DNA from: Zoogloea sp. 1C4
GTDB lineage: Bacteria > Pseudomonadota > Gammaproteobacteria > Burkholderiales > Rhodocyclaceae
DNA length: 64,000 nt
Assembly: GCF_009469605.1 (NCBI RefSeq)
Contig: NZ_SSXU01000009.1
Coordinates: 1-64,000, forward strand
Direction of reading: 5' to 3'
A model generated the notes under the pieces. That model did not search any database, was not told the DNA's origin, and saw nothing but the letters and a program-made list of their open reading frames with translations. This document shows, piece after piece, positions 34,444-43,500 of the stretch (the stretch's first letter is position 1; the number at the start of each line of letters is the position of its first letter). A program made the translations under genes and the position numbers.

Positions 34444-34815
34444 ATGAACGAGAGCCCCTTCAAAGGCAAGACCGGCATCACCCGGGTGTGGAACGCCTTT
34501 CATTATTCGATGGCCGGCCTCGCCGCCGCCTATCGCAACGAAGACGCCTTCCGCCAGGAGGTGTGGCTGGCCGCGGTGCTGGTGCCGCTGGCCCTGTGGC
34601 TGCCCACCAGCGGCATCGGCAAGGCGCTGATGATCGCCAGCGTGCTGCTGGTGATCCTGGTCGAGCTGGTCAATTCCGCCGTCGAGGCGGCGGTGGACCG
34701 CATCTCCTTCGAGCAGCACCACCTTGCCAAGCGCGCCAAGGACATCGGCAGCGCCGCGGTTTTCGTGGCGCTGGTGAATGCGGTGGTAGTCTGGGGGCTC
34801 GTCCTGTTTGGTTAA
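34444..34815 (+). CDS. dgkA: diacylglycerol kinase
   Basis: The 123-residue membrane enzyme phosphorylates diacylglycerol to recycle it into phospholipid synthesis. The active-site segment VELVNSAVEAAVDRIS and the N-terminal GKTGITRVWNAFHYSMAGL are typical, with three membrane spans. ATG 34444 (MNESPFKGKT) is used rather than the upstream start 34423, since it is the family-standard N-terminus. Confidence 0.93.
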   Translation: MNESPFKGKTGITRVWNAFHYSMAGLAAAYRNEDAFRQEVWLAAVLVPLALWLPTSGIGKALMIASVLLVILVELVNSAVEAAVDRISFEQHHLAKRAKDIGSAAVFVALVNAVVVWGLVLFG

Positions 34816-34821
34816 GCACCC

Positions 34822-35019
34822 ATGAAGCCTTCCCGCAAACCCTGCGTCAATTGCACCTGCGCCACCACCGGCTTCTGCCCGCGGGGCGTGGGCGCCAACA
34901 TCCCGCCCGAGCTTGCCGCCGCCCAGCCGGCTGCGCCGGCAAAGAAGCCCACCGCGGCCGAACTGCGCCGCGAGCAGCTCCGCCAGCTGCCCGGCAACCG
35001 CAAGAAGATGCGTTTCTGA
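34822..35019 (+). CDS. small Cys-containing protein, 65 aa
   Basis: This 65-residue protein starts MKPSRKPCVNCTCATTGFCP, with four cysteines within its first 20 residues that might bind a metal or form disulfides, then an Ala/Pro-rich and Lys/Arg-rich tail. It follows dgkA by 6 nt and precedes the nucleoid-associated gene by 66 nt, all on the same strand. Family not recognised. Confidence 0.6.
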   Translation: MKPSRKPCVNCTCATTGFCPRGVGANIPPELAAAQPAAPAKKPTAAELRREQLRQLPGNRKKMRF

Positions 35020-35085
35020 GCGGCCGCGGGCAGCACGCCCGCACCGCTTCTCACCTCAATCATCACCCGCAGCACCCGTCCCGCC

Positions 35086-36090
35086 ATGGAACAGACCCAC
35101 GTCATCTCCGCCCTCGTCATCCACCGTCTCGCCCGCCTCGGCGAAGGGCCGTCCCGCGTCCAGCCCCGGCCGGCGCCCAACGTCATCGACGCGCCGGCGG
35201 TGGGCCTGATGGAGCGCCTGTGCCGCCACTTCGCCGAGCGCCCGGGCAAGGGCTACGGCTGCTTCGAGCGGGACGAGCACAACTTCCCGATGATCAATCT
35301 GGTGCGCCGTTACACCCGTGACGGCAGCCTGGATTTCCCCGCCTTCAGCGCCGAGGCGCTGGCCCACCTGCAGCAGCGGGTGGATGAGGATGGGGTGGAA
35401 GAGGCCGGCTTTCTGGTCATCGCCCGCGCCACCATCTTCGGGGCGGACTGCCTGTACTTCGCGCTCCTGCAGGAAACCGTCGGCTCGGTGATCGACGATG
35501 GCCTCGCCATCCACGACAACCCGCACCTGGATTTCTCGGGCCTGCAGGTGGCCGGGCGCATCGACCTCACCGCCTGGCAGGCCGGCGCCGAGCGCTACAT
35601 CGCCTTCCTCAAGGGGCGCGGCGACGTGGCCGGCTGGTTCAAGCGCTTTCTCGGCTGCACCGACGTGGTCATCGCTCTCAAGGAGACCAAGAAGCTCGTC
35701 GAGACGCTCACCCACTTCGCCGACACCCAGCAGCTCGAAGCCCCGGCCCGCGACGAACTGCTGGAGCGCGCCCACCTGGTGCTTGAGGAGATGCACGAGA
35801 GCGGCGCACCGCTGGATCTCGCCAGCGTGGCCGAGCAGGTCTTCCCCGACGCGCCCCAGAAGCTCGTCGAGCGCCTGCAGGACGAGGCCGTCGACCTCGC
35901 CACCGGCTTCGTCCCCGACAAGCGCGCCCTGCGCCCGCTGATCCGCTTCAAGGCCGCGGCGCAGGACTGGAAGCTGGAATTCGAACGCGCCGGCCTGCGC
36001 TCGGGCACCGTCCAGTACGACCCGACCAACAACACGCTGGTGCTCACCGATGTGCCGGAAGGGCTGCGGAAGGTGTTGATGGAGGGGTGA
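35086..36090 (+). CDS. yejK: nucleoid-associated protein YejK/NdpA
   Basis: The 334-residue protein equals the usual length of the family and has GCFERDEHNFPMI near residue 60, a segment IARATIFGADCLYFALL, HDNPHLDFSGLQVAGRIDL, and AERYIAFLKGRGDVAGWFKRFLGC in part. YejK homologues bind DNA in spermidine nucleoid preparations; the biochemical role is poorly defined. Confidence 0.88.
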   Translation: MEQTHVISALVIHRLARLGEGPSRVQPRPAPNVIDAPAVGLMERLCRHFAERPGKGYGCFERDEHNFPMINLVRRYTRDGSLDFPAFSAEALAHLQQRVDEDGVEEAGFLVIARATIFGADCLYFALLQETVGSVIDDGLAIHDNPHLDFSGLQVAGRIDLTAWQAGAERYIAFLKGRGDVAGWFKRFLGCTDVVIALKETKKLVETLTHFADTQQLEAPARDELLERAHLVLEEMHESGAPLDLASVAEQVFPDAPQKLVERLQDEAVDLATGFVPDKRALRPLIRFKAAAQDWKLEFERAGLRSGTVQYDPTNNTLVLTDVPEGLRKVLMEG

Positions 36091-36181
36091 GTCCGTTGTT
36101 TTTTCTTGGCGAGAGGGTCCGTCAATTTCGATGAACGAACTTCACTCGACTATCGAGACTAAATTCCGAATTTGAGAAAAA

Positions 36182-36388
36182 ATGAAAGACTTTTTCGCGT
36201 TCTTAGTCGTACTCGTTGTGGCCGTGATTTACTTTGTGATGGTCGCGGCTGGAACTAAAACTAGAGGTACGTACAAAATCAGGACCATAAATGGGTGGAG
36301 AACGAGAGACAGCGGAGATAGGGATGCCTTAATTCTGATCTTTTTGGTCCTCCTGCTGCTTACTGCGTTGACTAAATGCACTAATTAG
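36182..36388 (+). CDS. small two-span membrane protein, 68 aa, AT-rich
   Basis: The ATG is preceded by a purine-rich AGAAAAA. The 68-residue product has two hydrophobic segments (residues 5-22 and 48-62) separated by a basic loop. Its DNA is visibly richer in A+T than the genes on both sides, suggesting recent acquisition. Family not recognised. REP-like palindromes follow at 36428 and 36549. Confidence 0.45.
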   Translation: MKDFFAFLVVLVVAVIYFVMVAAGTKTRGTYKIRTINGWRTRDSGDRDALILIFLVLLLLTALTKCTN

Positions 36389-36427
36389 TTCTGTAGGACT
36401 ACAAAGGGACTTCCCCCACCCGCCCGG

Positions 36428-36454
36428 CGGGTTAGCCCGTCAGGGTGTAACCCG
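36428..36454. repeat. REP-like palindrome
   Basis: CGGGTTA (36428-36434) and TAACCCG (36448-36454) are perfect inverted repeats, of the same core as the copy at 601-626. Confidence 0.5.
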
Positions 36455-36548
36455 ACACACCTCCCACGTTATCAACACGCAGCGCCGACGCGCTGTCGAG
36501 CCGCCCGCGGGGCCTTCGGATCTGGCGTGACGGGGGCGGCGCTTCCAT

Positions 36549-36578
36549 GTCGGGTCACGCCCGCTTGGCCAACCCGAT
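36549..36578. repeat. REP-like palindrome, adjoining the rlmN-like stop
   Basis: GTCGGGT (36549-36555) pairs imperfectly with ACCCGAT (36572-36578). It ends one base before the stop codon of the radical SAM gene. GTCGGGTCACGC is identical to the left arm of the copy at 601. Confidence 0.45.
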
Positions 36579-37625
36579 CTACGATCTGCTCACGAACTTC
36601 ACCGGCGCCTCTGCCGGCCGGGTTTCGTCGCCCAGCACCCGCGCCCGCAGCTGCCCGCAGCCCCCTTCCACGTCCTGCCCCGCCGAGTTGCGCAGCTTGG
36701 TGAGGATGCCGCGGCGGTGGAGCTGGCGGGCGATGTCGGCGGCCTTGTCCCACGCCGGGCGGCGGAAGGGCAGGTCGGGCACCGCGTTGTACGGGATCAT
36801 GTTCATGATCGCGTACTTGCCCGCGAGCAGGCGGACGATGCCGTCCAGCTCTTCCGGCGTGTCGTTCACCCCGTCGATCAGCGTCCATTGGTACTGGATC
36901 GGGTAGCCGGTGCGGCGGGCGTAGGTTTCGCCCAGTTCCACCAGCTCGTCCGGGCTGATGCGCGGAGCCTTGGGGAGCAGTTCGAAGCGCAGATCCGCGC
37001 GGCTGGTGTGGAGTGACAGCGCCAGCGCCGGCTTGACCGTGAGCGTGGGCAGGCGCTCGAAGACGCGGTGATCCCCCACCGTGCTGAACACCAGGTTCTT
37101 GTGGCCGATGCCGCCCTCGGTGCCGAGGAGCTGGATCGCCTCGATCACGTTTTCCATGTTGTGGGCGGGCTCGCCCATGCCCATGAAGACCACCTTCTTC
37201 ACCGCCCGCTGGCGCCGCGCCAGCACCACCTGGGCGACGATCTCCGCGCTGCCCACCTGACGCAGCAGGCCGTCCCGGCCGGTCATGCAGAACACGCAGC
37301 CCACCGCACATCCCACCTGACTCGACACGCACAGGCCGTCGCGGGGGAGCAGCACGCTCTCCACCGTCTGGCCGTCGGGCAGCTGCACCAGCAGGCGCGC
37401 CGAGCCGTCCTCGGCCGGGTGCTCGGAATGCAGCCGGGCGAGGCCGTCGAGCTCGGCGGTGAGCGCCGGCAGGGCGTCGAGCACCGCCTGGGGCAGGTTC
37501 GGGCCGCGCCGGGCCGGGCCGGCGGAAAGGGGCAGGGCGTGCGTCCACGCGCGCAGGACGCGCTGGATGTGCACGGGTTTGGCGCCCAGATCGGCAAGGC
37601 GCTGGCGGAGATGTTCGATGCGCAT
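36579..37625 (-). CDS. radical SAM RNA methyltransferase, RlmN/Cfr family
   Basis: The 348-residue protein has the RlmN/Cfr architecture: VSSQVGCAVGCVFCMTG with the C-x3-C-x2-C that binds the 4Fe-4S cluster, GMGEPAHNMENV, STVGDHRVF, LALSLHTSRADLR, and a C-terminal Cys in GGCGQLR that is the mechanistic methyl-transfer residue. Canonical RlmN modifies C2 of A2503 of 23S rRNA and m2A37 of tRNAs. RlmN normally lies near ndk/pilW in this group, so this may be a second paralogue of unknown target. Confidence 0.85.
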   Translation of the reverse strand: MRIEHLRQRLADLGAKPVHIQRVLRAWTHALPLSAGPARRGPNLPQAVLDALPALTAELDGLARLHSEHPAEDGSARLLVQLPDGQTVESVLLPRDGLCVSSQVGCAVGCVFCMTGRDGLLRQVGSAEIVAQVVLARRQRAVKKVVFMGMGEPAHNMENVIEAIQLLGTEGGIGHKNLVFSTVGDHRVFERLPTLTVKPALALSLHTSRADLRFELLPKAPRISPDELVELGETYARRTGYPIQYQWTLIDGVNDTPEELDGIVRLLAGKYAIMNMIPYNAVPDLPFRRPAWDKAADIARQLHRRGILTKLRNSAGQDVEGGCGQLRARVLGDETRPAEAPVKFVSRS

Positions 37626-38046
37626 GAGGGGCCGAATGATATGCCTTTTCCGCTGCCGTTTCAGGGGTTTGGCGTCGACGCATGCCCACCCGGCCGGCGT
37701 GCGCCGTGCCCTTGTCCGTCCGCCCGCGCGGCCATTTAGGCAAAACCCCTATCGATTATGTCTAATTTAACGAATTTGAGGTATTGCGTCTGGCGTGGTT
37801 CCCATTTTGAGCATCGCCAAGGTGGCCGTTGATCAGCAAAATATCATTGATATAAAACATAAAAATGTTAAATGTGCGGCCTTGGAATGGCATTTCAAGG
37901 CAAGCGCCGACAATCATCAATAAATGCAAATTTGAAAAAAACGAGAAAGATGGTATTTTTGCGTCCGTTCAGGGCTCGATGAAGTTGGTGACAGGTCGCT
38001 TTTTGGCCTGCCGGTGCCCGTCAGCCACAGATTGCCGAGGTCCATC
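37626..38046 (+). other. AT-rich intergenic region upstream of the TPS operon
   Basis: This 420-nt region has no gene. 37740-37970 is much richer in A+T than neighbouring DNA. It carries one good sigma-70-like promoter (37829-37856) and a leader of about 180 nt before the tpsB start. Confidence 0.6.
37829..37856 (+). promoter_or_regulatory. candidate sigma-70 promoter of the TPS operon
   Basis: TTGATC (37829-37834), a 16-nt spacer and TATAAA (37851-37856) match -35 and -10 boxes closely. They lie in the AT-rich segment, with a predicted start near 37864. Confidence 0.55.
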
Positions 38047-39750
38047 TTGCATAGCCAAACCCACCCGACGACCCTTGCCGTCCTCGCCCTGGCCCTCGCC
38101 AGCGGCATCGGCGCCGCCCAGGCCCAGAGCGCCGCCCCCGATGCGGGCTCACTGATGCAGCAGATCGAGCGCGGCCAGCAGCCCAACCTGCCCCAGGTCC
38201 GCCGACCGAGCGTTGCCCCCCAGCCCGAGATGAAGCCCGTCAGCGGCATGGTCATCACCGTCAGCCGCTTCCGCTTTGTGGGCAACACCCTGCTCGACGA
38301 GAGCCGCCTGCAGCCCGCGGTGGCCCCGTGGGTCGGCCGGCCGCTGGATTTCAGCGAGCTGCAGAAGGCCGCCGCCGCGGTGGCCGCGGTGTACCGCGAC
38401 GCCGGCTGGGTGGTGCGCGCCTACCTGCCCAAGCAGGAGATCGAGAACGGGGTGGTCACCATCCAGATCGTCGAGGCCGTGCTCGGCAGCGTGCTGATCG
38501 AAGCCCCCGAGAGCCTGCGCCTGTCCCCCGAGGTGGCGCGTCGCATGGTGTCCGCCGCCCAGCAGCCCGGCCAGCCGCTCAATGCCGAAGCCGTCGACCG
38601 CGCCCTGCTGCTGGTGGATGACCTGCCCGGCGTCACGGTGCAAGGCAACCTGAAGGAAGGCGCCAACGACGGCGAGACCGACCTGCTCCTCAACATGGAG
38701 CCGGAGCCCTTTCTGAGTGGCGACGTGGGCTTCGACAACACCGGCTCGCGCTCCACCGGCGGCAACCGCGTCACCGCCTCGCTGTTCGCCGGCAGCCCCT
38801 TTCGCCTGGGCGACCAGATCGGCGTGAACCTCATCAAGAGCGAAGGCAGCGAGTACGTGCGCGGCGTGTATTCGCTGCCTGTCGGCAACCAGGGCTGGCG
38901 GCTCGGCGCCAACTACTCGGGCCTGCGCTACGACGTGGTGACGCCGGAGTTCTCCAGCTACAAGCTGCGCGGCCGCTCCAGCAGCGCCGGGGTGGATGCC
39001 AGCTACCCCATCGTGCGCAGCCGCATGAAGAACCTCTACCTGCGCTTCGCGTGGGATCGCAAGAGCTACTACAACGAATCCCTCGACGCGGCCACCAGCG
39101 ACTACGGCATCAACGTGGCCAGCGTCGGCCTGTCCGGCAACGCCTTCGACAGCCTCGGTGGCGGCGGCGCCACCACCGGCGCGCTGACCCTCTCGTCGGG
39201 CAAGGTCGATCTCGGCGGTTCGCCCAACCAGGTGTCCGACGCCGCCGGCGCCAACACCCAGGGCAGCTACCAGATCTACCGCTACGCGCTCAACCGCCTG
39301 CAGGCGATCACCCCGGACCTCACCCTCTTCGCCGCCTGGAGCGGCCAGATGGCCAGCCGCAACCTGGATTCCGGCGAGCGCTTCTACCTGGGAGGCGCCA
39401 ACGGCGTGCGCGCCTACCCGGCCAGCGAGGCCGGCGGCTCCGAAGGCGACCTGATCAACCTCGAGCTGCGTTACCGCCTGCCCGCGAACCTGTCCCTCAC
39501 CGGCTTCTACGACTGGGGCCGGGTCAAGGTCAATCACAACAACGACTTCACCGGCGCCGCAGTCAAGAACAGCCTGGAACTCCAGGGCGCCGGCATGAGC
39601 ATGGCCTGGGCCTCGCCCTTCCGCGCCAACTTCCGGCTCACCTGGGCCCACCGCATCGGCACCAACCCCAACCCGACCGCCACCGGCAAGGACCAGGACG
39701 GCACCAAGGACCTGAACCGCTTCTGGTTCATGGCCACGCTCCCGTTCTGA
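38047..39750 (+). CDS. two-partner secretion outer-membrane transporter TpsB (ShlB/FhaC/HecB family)
   Basis: The 567-residue transporter has a signal peptide (ALALASGIGAAQAQ), two periplasmic POTRA domains (about residues 60-200: VITVSRFRFVGNTLLDE, VRAYLPKQEIENGVVTIQIVEA) and a 16-strand barrel with the loop-6 motif NGVRAYPASEA. It exports the giant TpsA (40600-60510) across the outer membrane. I prefer TTG 38047 over GTG 38014, because GAGG precedes the TTG at a proper distance and the TTG gives a clean signal peptide. It ends 59 nt before the SapC-family gene. Confidence 0.92.
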   Translation: MHSQTHPTTLAVLALALASGIGAAQAQSAAPDAGSLMQQIERGQQPNLPQVRRPSVAPQPEMKPVSGMVITVSRFRFVGNTLLDESRLQPAVAPWVGRPLDFSELQKAAAAVAAVYRDAGWVVRAYLPKQEIENGVVTIQIVEAVLGSVLIEAPESLRLSPEVARRMVSAAQQPGQPLNAEAVDRALLLVDDLPGVTVQGNLKEGANDGETDLLLNMEPEPFLSGDVGFDNTGSRSTGGNRVTASLFAGSPFRLGDQIGVNLIKSEGSEYVRGVYSLPVGNQGWRLGANYSGLRYDVVTPEFSSYKLRGRSSSAGVDASYPIVRSRMKNLYLRFAWDRKSYYNESLDAATSDYGINVASVGLSGNAFDSLGGGGATTGALTLSSGKVDLGGSPNQVSDAAGANTQGSYQIYRYALNRLQAITPDLTLFAAWSGQMASRNLDSGERFYLGGANGVRAYPASEAGGSEGDLINLELRYRLPANLSLTGFYDWGRVKVNHNNDFTGAAVKNSLELQGAGMSMAWASPFRANFRLTWAHRIGTNPNPTATGKDQDGTKDLNRFWFMATLPF

Positions 39751-39809
39751 CCCGCCCCGCGATCCGCCTCCGACTTCCCGTTCCCTCCCAGCCTACGGAC
39801 CACAACACC

Positions 39810-40541
39810 ATGACCACTCTGCTCTTCTACAAGAACGTCGTCGCCCTCGACCGCAACCAGCACGCCGCCCTCAAGCTCAAGCCCGCCGACAGCCTCGACT
39901 TTGCCGGCCACGCCACCAGCCTGCCCATCGTCATCGGCGAATTCGCCGAAGTGGCCCGCCAGAGCCCGATCGCCTTTCTGCGCGTCGAAAACGGCGACCT
40001 CGTGCCGGTGGCGCTCACCGGCCTGCCCGGCGGCCGCAACCTCTACGTGGACGACGACGGCAAGTGGACCGCCCCGTACATCCCGGCCTTCGTGCGCCGC
40101 TACCCCTTCGTCTTCGCCGAGACCGGTGAAGACCAGCTGACCCTGTGCGTCGACCGCGACTTCGAGGGCTTCAACGAAGCCGAGGGCGAGCCCCTGTTCG
40201 ACGCCGCTGGCGAGCCGGCCGCGCCGATCCAGGGCGCCCTCGAGATGCTCACCGAGTTCCAGCGCCAGAACATCCTCACCCGCCAGTTCGTCCAGCACCT
40301 GGAAGAGGCCGGCATCCTGATGGAAGCCCAGGCCAGCGCCGCCCTCAACGACGGCCGCAACTTCACCCTGCAGGGCCTGCTGGTGGTCGATGAGGCCAAG
40401 CTGCGCGAGATCCCCGAAGACACCCTCAAGGCATGGTTCGCCACCGGCGAGCTGGGCCTGATCTACGCCCACCTGCTGTCCCTGGGCAACCTGCTCGAAC
40501 TCCTTCGCCGTCAGCCCGCGCCCTCCGGCCTGGCCAACTGA
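39810..40541 (+). CDS. SapC-family protein
   Basis: The 243-residue protein matches the SapC family: LDFAGHATSLPIVIGEF, SPIAFLRVENGDLVPVALTGL in part, GKWTAPYIPAFVRRYPF and a final acidic, helical half including HLEEAGILMEAQA. No signal peptide is present, so it is cytoplasmic. SapC was named from S-layer genetics, but its function is not known biochemically. Its position between tpsB and tpsA, on the same strand with short gaps, suggests it helps with synthesis or delivery of the exoprotein; this is inference. Confidence 0.85.
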   Translation: MTTLLFYKNVVALDRNQHAALKLKPADSLDFAGHATSLPIVIGEFAEVARQSPIAFLRVENGDLVPVALTGLPGGRNLYVDDDGKWTAPYIPAFVRRYPFVFAETGEDQLTLCVDRDFEGFNEAEGEPLFDAAGEPAAPIQGALEMLTEFQRQNILTRQFVQHLEEAGILMEAQASAALNDGRNFTLQGLLVVDEAKLREIPEDTLKAWFATGELGLIYAHLLSLGNLLELLRRQPAPSGLAN

Positions 40542-40599
40542 TCCGGCACCCCTCCGCACCCCACGTCACCTGAAATCTGAATCCTGAAGGAGCGCTCCC

Positions 40600-43500
40600 A
40601 TGAACGGGCATGCATCGATGAACCGAATCTACCGTCTTGTCTGGAGCCATCGCCACGATGCCTGGGTCGTCGTCGCGGAAATCGCGCGCGGCCGCGGCAA
40701 GTCCAGCGGCGTGACCGGTTCGGAAGCCCGGGTGGGCGGCGCGGCCGCCGCCACGGTGACGGGGGAGGGCGCGGGGCGCTGGCGTGAGCGATTGCTGGGT
40801 GCGGCGCTGCTCACCTTCGGGATGAACGCCTTCGCGGCGCCGCCGGCCGCCGGCCAGCTGCCCACCGGCGGCAACGTGGTGGCCGGCCAGGCCGCGATCA
40901 GCCAGGGCGGCGCGCGGATGGACATCAACCAGGCCTCCAACCGCGCGGTCATCGACTGGAGCAGCTACAACGTGGGCGCCGCGGCCCAGGTGAACTACAA
41001 CCAGCCGTCCGCCGCGTCGGCCACCCTCAACCGGGTGATGGACACCCAGGCCTCGCAGATCCTCGGCAAGATCACCGCCAACGGCCAGCTGGTGCTGGTC
41101 AATCCGAACGGCGTGTACTTCGGCAAGGGCTCCAGCGTGGACGTGGGCGGCCTGGTGGCCTCGACCCACGACGTCGCCAACGCCGACTTCATGGCCGGCA
41201 AGTCCAGCTTTGCCCGCAACGGCAGCACCGGCAGCGTCGTCAATGAAGGCGAACTGCGCGCCGCGCTGGGCGGCTACATCGCCCTGCTGGCGCCCGAAGT
41301 GCGCAACGAAGGCGTGATCGTCGCCCGGATGGGCACCGTCGCGCTGGCCTCGGGCGAGCGTGTCACGCTGCAGTTCGACGGCAATAACAGCCTCGCCGGC
41401 ATCGTCGTCGAACCCTCGAAGATCAAGGCCCTCGTCGAGAACAAGGGCGCCGTGGTGGCGCCGGGCGGGGTCATCATTCTCTCCGCGCGGGCCGTGGACC
41501 GCCTGCAGGGCGGCATCGTGCGCAACAGCGGCAAGCTCGAAGCCACCGGCATGGCCATGAAGGGCGGCAAGATCGTCCTGGAAGCCTCGGATCGCGTCGA
41601 GAACACCGGCACCGTCAGCGCCGACGCTGGCCGCGACGGCAGCCCGGCGGGCGAGGTGAGCGTCACCGCGCCGGTGGTCGTGAACAGCGGCACCATTTCC
41701 GCCAAGGGCGCCGCCGCCACCGAACCCGTGGTGGCCGGCGCCAGCCGCAGCGGCGGCCGCGTCAGCATCACCGCCGACACCGTCACCCAGACCGCCACCG
41801 GCAAGCTGGATGTCTCCGGCGCCGACAAGGGCGGCGAAGTCACCGTCAAGGCGGCCCAGGACGTGGCCGTCTCCGGCACCGTGGACGCCACCGCCGAAGC
41901 AGGCGAGGGCGGCGCTGTCCACGTCGAGGCGGGCAACAACATCACTCTCTCTGCCGCCACCATGGATGTCTCCGGCCTTCTCGCCGGCGGGCAGGTCCGC
42001 CTGGAGGGCGGCCCGCGCAAGGCGCCCACCGCGCCCGCCGACAACACCCCGCCGACCACCGCCATCCTCGACAGCAGCAGCCTGCGCGCCGGCAGCCGGC
42101 GTGGCCGCGGCGGCAGCATCACCCTGACCGGCGATCACGTCGGCCTGTTTGAAGGCGCCGAGCTGGATGCCTCCGGGGCCACCGGCGGCGGAACCGTGCT
42201 GGTGGGCGGCGACTATCAGGGCAAGAACCCCGACATCGCGAACGCGCAGGCCACCTTCGTGGCCGAAGGCGCGGTGATCCGTGCCGACGCCACCGACGCT
42301 GGCAACGGCGGCAAGGTGATCGTGTGGGCCGACGGCAACACCCGCTTCCTCGGCCAGATCAGCGCCCAAGGCGGCGCGCACGGCGGCGACGGCGGCTTTG
42401 CCGAAGTCTCCGGCAAAGGCGTGCTCGACTTCCGTGGCCAGGTGAACCTGCTTGCCAGCGCCGGCCAGGCCGGCTCCCTGCTGCTCGACCCGCACAACCT
42501 GACCATCAGCGGCGGCGCCGACACCATCGCCTCGGGCTTCGACGCCGACGGCGACGACTCGGTGCTGAGCGTCGCCACCCTGCAGAACGCGCTGGCCAAC
42601 GGCAACGTCACAGTGACCACCGGCAGCGGCGGCAGCCAGGCCGGCAACATCACCGTCGCCAGCACCCTGGGCTGGTTCTCGAACTACTCGCTGAGCCTCA
42701 CCGCCGCCAACAACATCACCGTGAACAGCGGCGTCTCGATGATCGCCGCCGGCAACGGCAACATGATCCTCACCGCCACCGGCGGCGCCCTGAGCAACGC
42801 CGGCACCGTGCGCACCTACGGCGGCAACCTCACCGTCGTCGCGGGCGGCGCCGTCTCCGGGGCCGGCGTGTATGACGTGGCCGGCACCGCCAGCTTCACC
42901 GCCGGCGGCAACATCGACCTCACCACCGCCAGCAACCGCTTCGTCGGTGCGATGTCGCTGGCGACCACCAGCGGCAGCGTGCAGCTCGTCAACTCGGTGG
43001 CCACCGTGCTCAATGGCGCCAGCGCCACCAGCGGCGTCAGCATCGCCTCGGGCGGCTCGATCACCACCGGCGGCTCGGCCACCGGCCTCGACAGCGGCAG
43101 CGGCGCGCTGACCCTGTCCACCGCCAGCGGCTCCAACGGCTCGATCATCTACACCGGCAACGTGCACGCCGGCGGCGACACCAGCGTGTCGGCCGATGGC
43201 CTGGGCGCCATCTCCCTGGCCCACATCACCGGCGCGGTGACCGTGGTGTCGGCCTCGGCCGGCGGCGCGATCACCCTCGGCGACAGCAGCACCGGCGCCG
43301 TCACCCTGGATTCGGCCAGCGGCAACGTCATCAGCGGCACCGCCGGCAGCGCCGGCCAGGCCAGCGGCACCGTGTCGGTCACCGGCACCTCGATCACCCT
43401 GAACGACCCGATCCGCACCAAGGGCGGCCGGGTCAACCTCACCGCCACCAGTGGCGACGTGACCGCCATCGCCGGCGCCAACATCGTCACCACCGCCGAC

